Source: Cyprinodon diabolis (lineage: Eukaryota; Chordata; Actinopteri; Cyprinodontiformes; Cyprinodontidae). Taken from it: a stretch of 64,000 nucleotides of DNA. A program made the position numbers and the translations under genes. Below are positions 62,912 through 64,000 of the stretch, in pieces (the stretch's first letter is position 1; every line of letters begins with the position of its first letter). The notes below the pieces were generated by a model, which was not told the DNA's origin, searched no databases, and saw nothing but the letters and a program-made list of their open reading frames with translations. The stretch covers positions 11,551,875-11,615,874 of the forward strand of contig CM060072.1 in assembly GCA_030533445.1 (NCBI GenBank), written 5' to 3'.

Positions 62912-63063
62912 GTAACACCTGGCAGCAAGGCAGCCCAAGGAGACTTGTGCCCGGGTGACACCATTCTGGCTATCAATGGGGACAGCACTGAGCACATGAC
63001 GCACATGGAGGCTCAGAACAAGATCAAAACGTGCACTCAGCAGCTCACACTCAGCATCATCAG
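62912..63063 (+). CDS. PDZ-LIM protein, coding exon 2 (pdlim4-like)
   Basis: 152 nt between a TTTTAG acceptor and a GTATGA donor at 63064. It starts in phase 0 with [20 protein letters not shown] and goes on through [19 protein letters not shown] to LTLSII plus AG of a split Arg codon. GSKAA, LCPGDxIxAING and the THxEAQNxIK helix are the second half of the ALP-family PDZ domain. Exons 1 and 2 together encode 81 residues, nearly the whole PDZ. The split Arg at the exon end matches the family's usual exon boundary. Later exons lie outside the window. Confidence 0.9.
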
Positions 63064-64000
63064 GTATGAAACCTCTACTCTACCACAAAGTATCATGTTT
63101 GAAATCTGTCTGAAACCTAATTTAGGATCTGATGTTCCCCTTTGTAAGGTGTAAGAGGTAAGGTTCTGGCTTGCAGGTTAGAGGCTTTTTGGAGTCTCTA
63201 GATGGGGCCTTCGATTCTGTTGTTCTCCTCTTGAACTTTATTACCCAAGTGGACAATGATAGAGTGACATGGAGTGACAAGAACCATCACCATGATCTGT
63301 TAATATTTCGTTATATATCTGTGGGAGGCTTGGGCAGTACAAAATGAGCAGTACATTCAAGGAAAAAGTAATTTAAGTATATTTTAACCAATGGTCAGAG
63401 ATTTTTTTTGGATTGGAACCGGGGGACGATCAAACCTAGAGTTCACAAGAGAACAACAGAACAAGATTGTTGACGCTGAAGCGTCAGATATAAGGTTCCT
63501 TAATATGGCTAAGCTCAACCTCTAACATTGGAGCTGGAGCTAGTACTTAATCTGCTTTAAAAAGGACCAGTAGAGATGGTTTAGGCATTCTGGGTACCTC
63601 TTTTTACAAGATATTTTCCTCTGAGAGCAAATCCCACGGAAGATCCATAAATTGACAAGGGGCCTTAATCGCCCTATTGGTCTGGAAAAGTTTGGAAACC
63701 CTTTGAATAAACGTGAGATTATTCTGGGGCAGACAGATGTGTTGGGTTTCCTTCCAGGACCCGATCCCCTATTTTACCCAAACTTGCATGATAAAAAAAT
63801 GCATTGATTGAGTCTGAAGGAATAGTTTTATTAGACTGAGCTTTCTATTGACAAGCATAATTTTTTTTTACCCTGTAATAAATACATAAAACATAAAATT
63901 AAAAGAGATTTTTTTTGCTCTGCCTTCAATGGTTTGAACTTAAGAAGAGGACAGAGGTGACATTTTTTCTGGAATTAAAATCATCAGTCTAAACAGTTAA
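63064..64000 (+). other. Intron 2 of the pdlim4-like gene (partial)
   Basis: Starts with the GTATGA donor and runs off the window. AT-rich, no exon recognised to 64000. Confidence 0.75.

Noticed and set aside
63064..63154. Continuation of the pdlim4-like frame past exon 2 ([15 protein letters not shown]...)
   Set aside because: A consensus GTATGA donor at 63064 ends the exon at the split Arg codon used in this family. The extension is intron read-through.

Overview
The window looks like a piece of a teleost fish chromosome. It is AT-rich and almost free of genes. It carries teleost-type dispersed repeats: tRNA-derived SINEs, LINE 3' ends, hAT elements with 8-bp target duplications, and Ty3/gypsy-type LTR sequence. 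Its one host gene has vertebrate exon-intron structure. I cannot name the species from sequence alone.

Layout. 1-17.7 kb is intergenic: one SINE (612-838), LTR-like remnants (about 3640-4530 and 13870-14240), a hAT MITE (8218-8810), AT/GA microsatellites, a second SINE (10706-11065), a 5'-truncated LINE-like repeat (about 11861-12626) and a MITE with TTAA or TA flanks (about 15957-16871). 17689-38274 is a 20.6-kb tandem array of one LTR retrotransposon on the minus strand: six LTRs of about 795 bp alternate with five internal regions. One 5-bp duplication (ATATG) flanks the whole block. 38.3-48.3 kb is intergenic again, with one hAT element nested inside another (41708-42966 inside 40757-43810), a broken LINE reverse-transcriptase end (47377-47700) and a long (TA)n tract. 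At 48.3-48.5 kb there is a promoter-like segment and the first coding exon of a PDZ-LIM gene, most like pdlim4. Its second exon is at 62912-63063, after a 14.3-kb intron that holds another hAT element and several repeats.

The array is the main discovery. Each unit encodes a Ty3/gypsy-type Gag with no zinc knuckle, and then a long proline- and arginine-rich repeat protein (ORF2) instead of protease, reverse transcriptase and integrase. The element must therefore borrow its enzymes. ORF2 has no ATG for its first part and overlaps gag in the -1 frame. Immediately inside each 5' LTR lies an 11-nt sequence perfectly complementary to a site in the same LTR about 25 nt downstream of a TATA-like box. 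This is the geometry of Tf1-type self-priming, and no tRNA-type TGG primer site is seen. Sequence markers alternate A-B-A-B-A along the five units, and the outer LTRs differ from each other more than the inner ones do. Together these point to one old insertion that later grew by unequal exchange, at least once in steps of two units.

Limits: no searches or alignments were run. Comparisons were made by eye, family assignments rest on recognisable motifs, and the dispersed-repeat names are deliberately generic.
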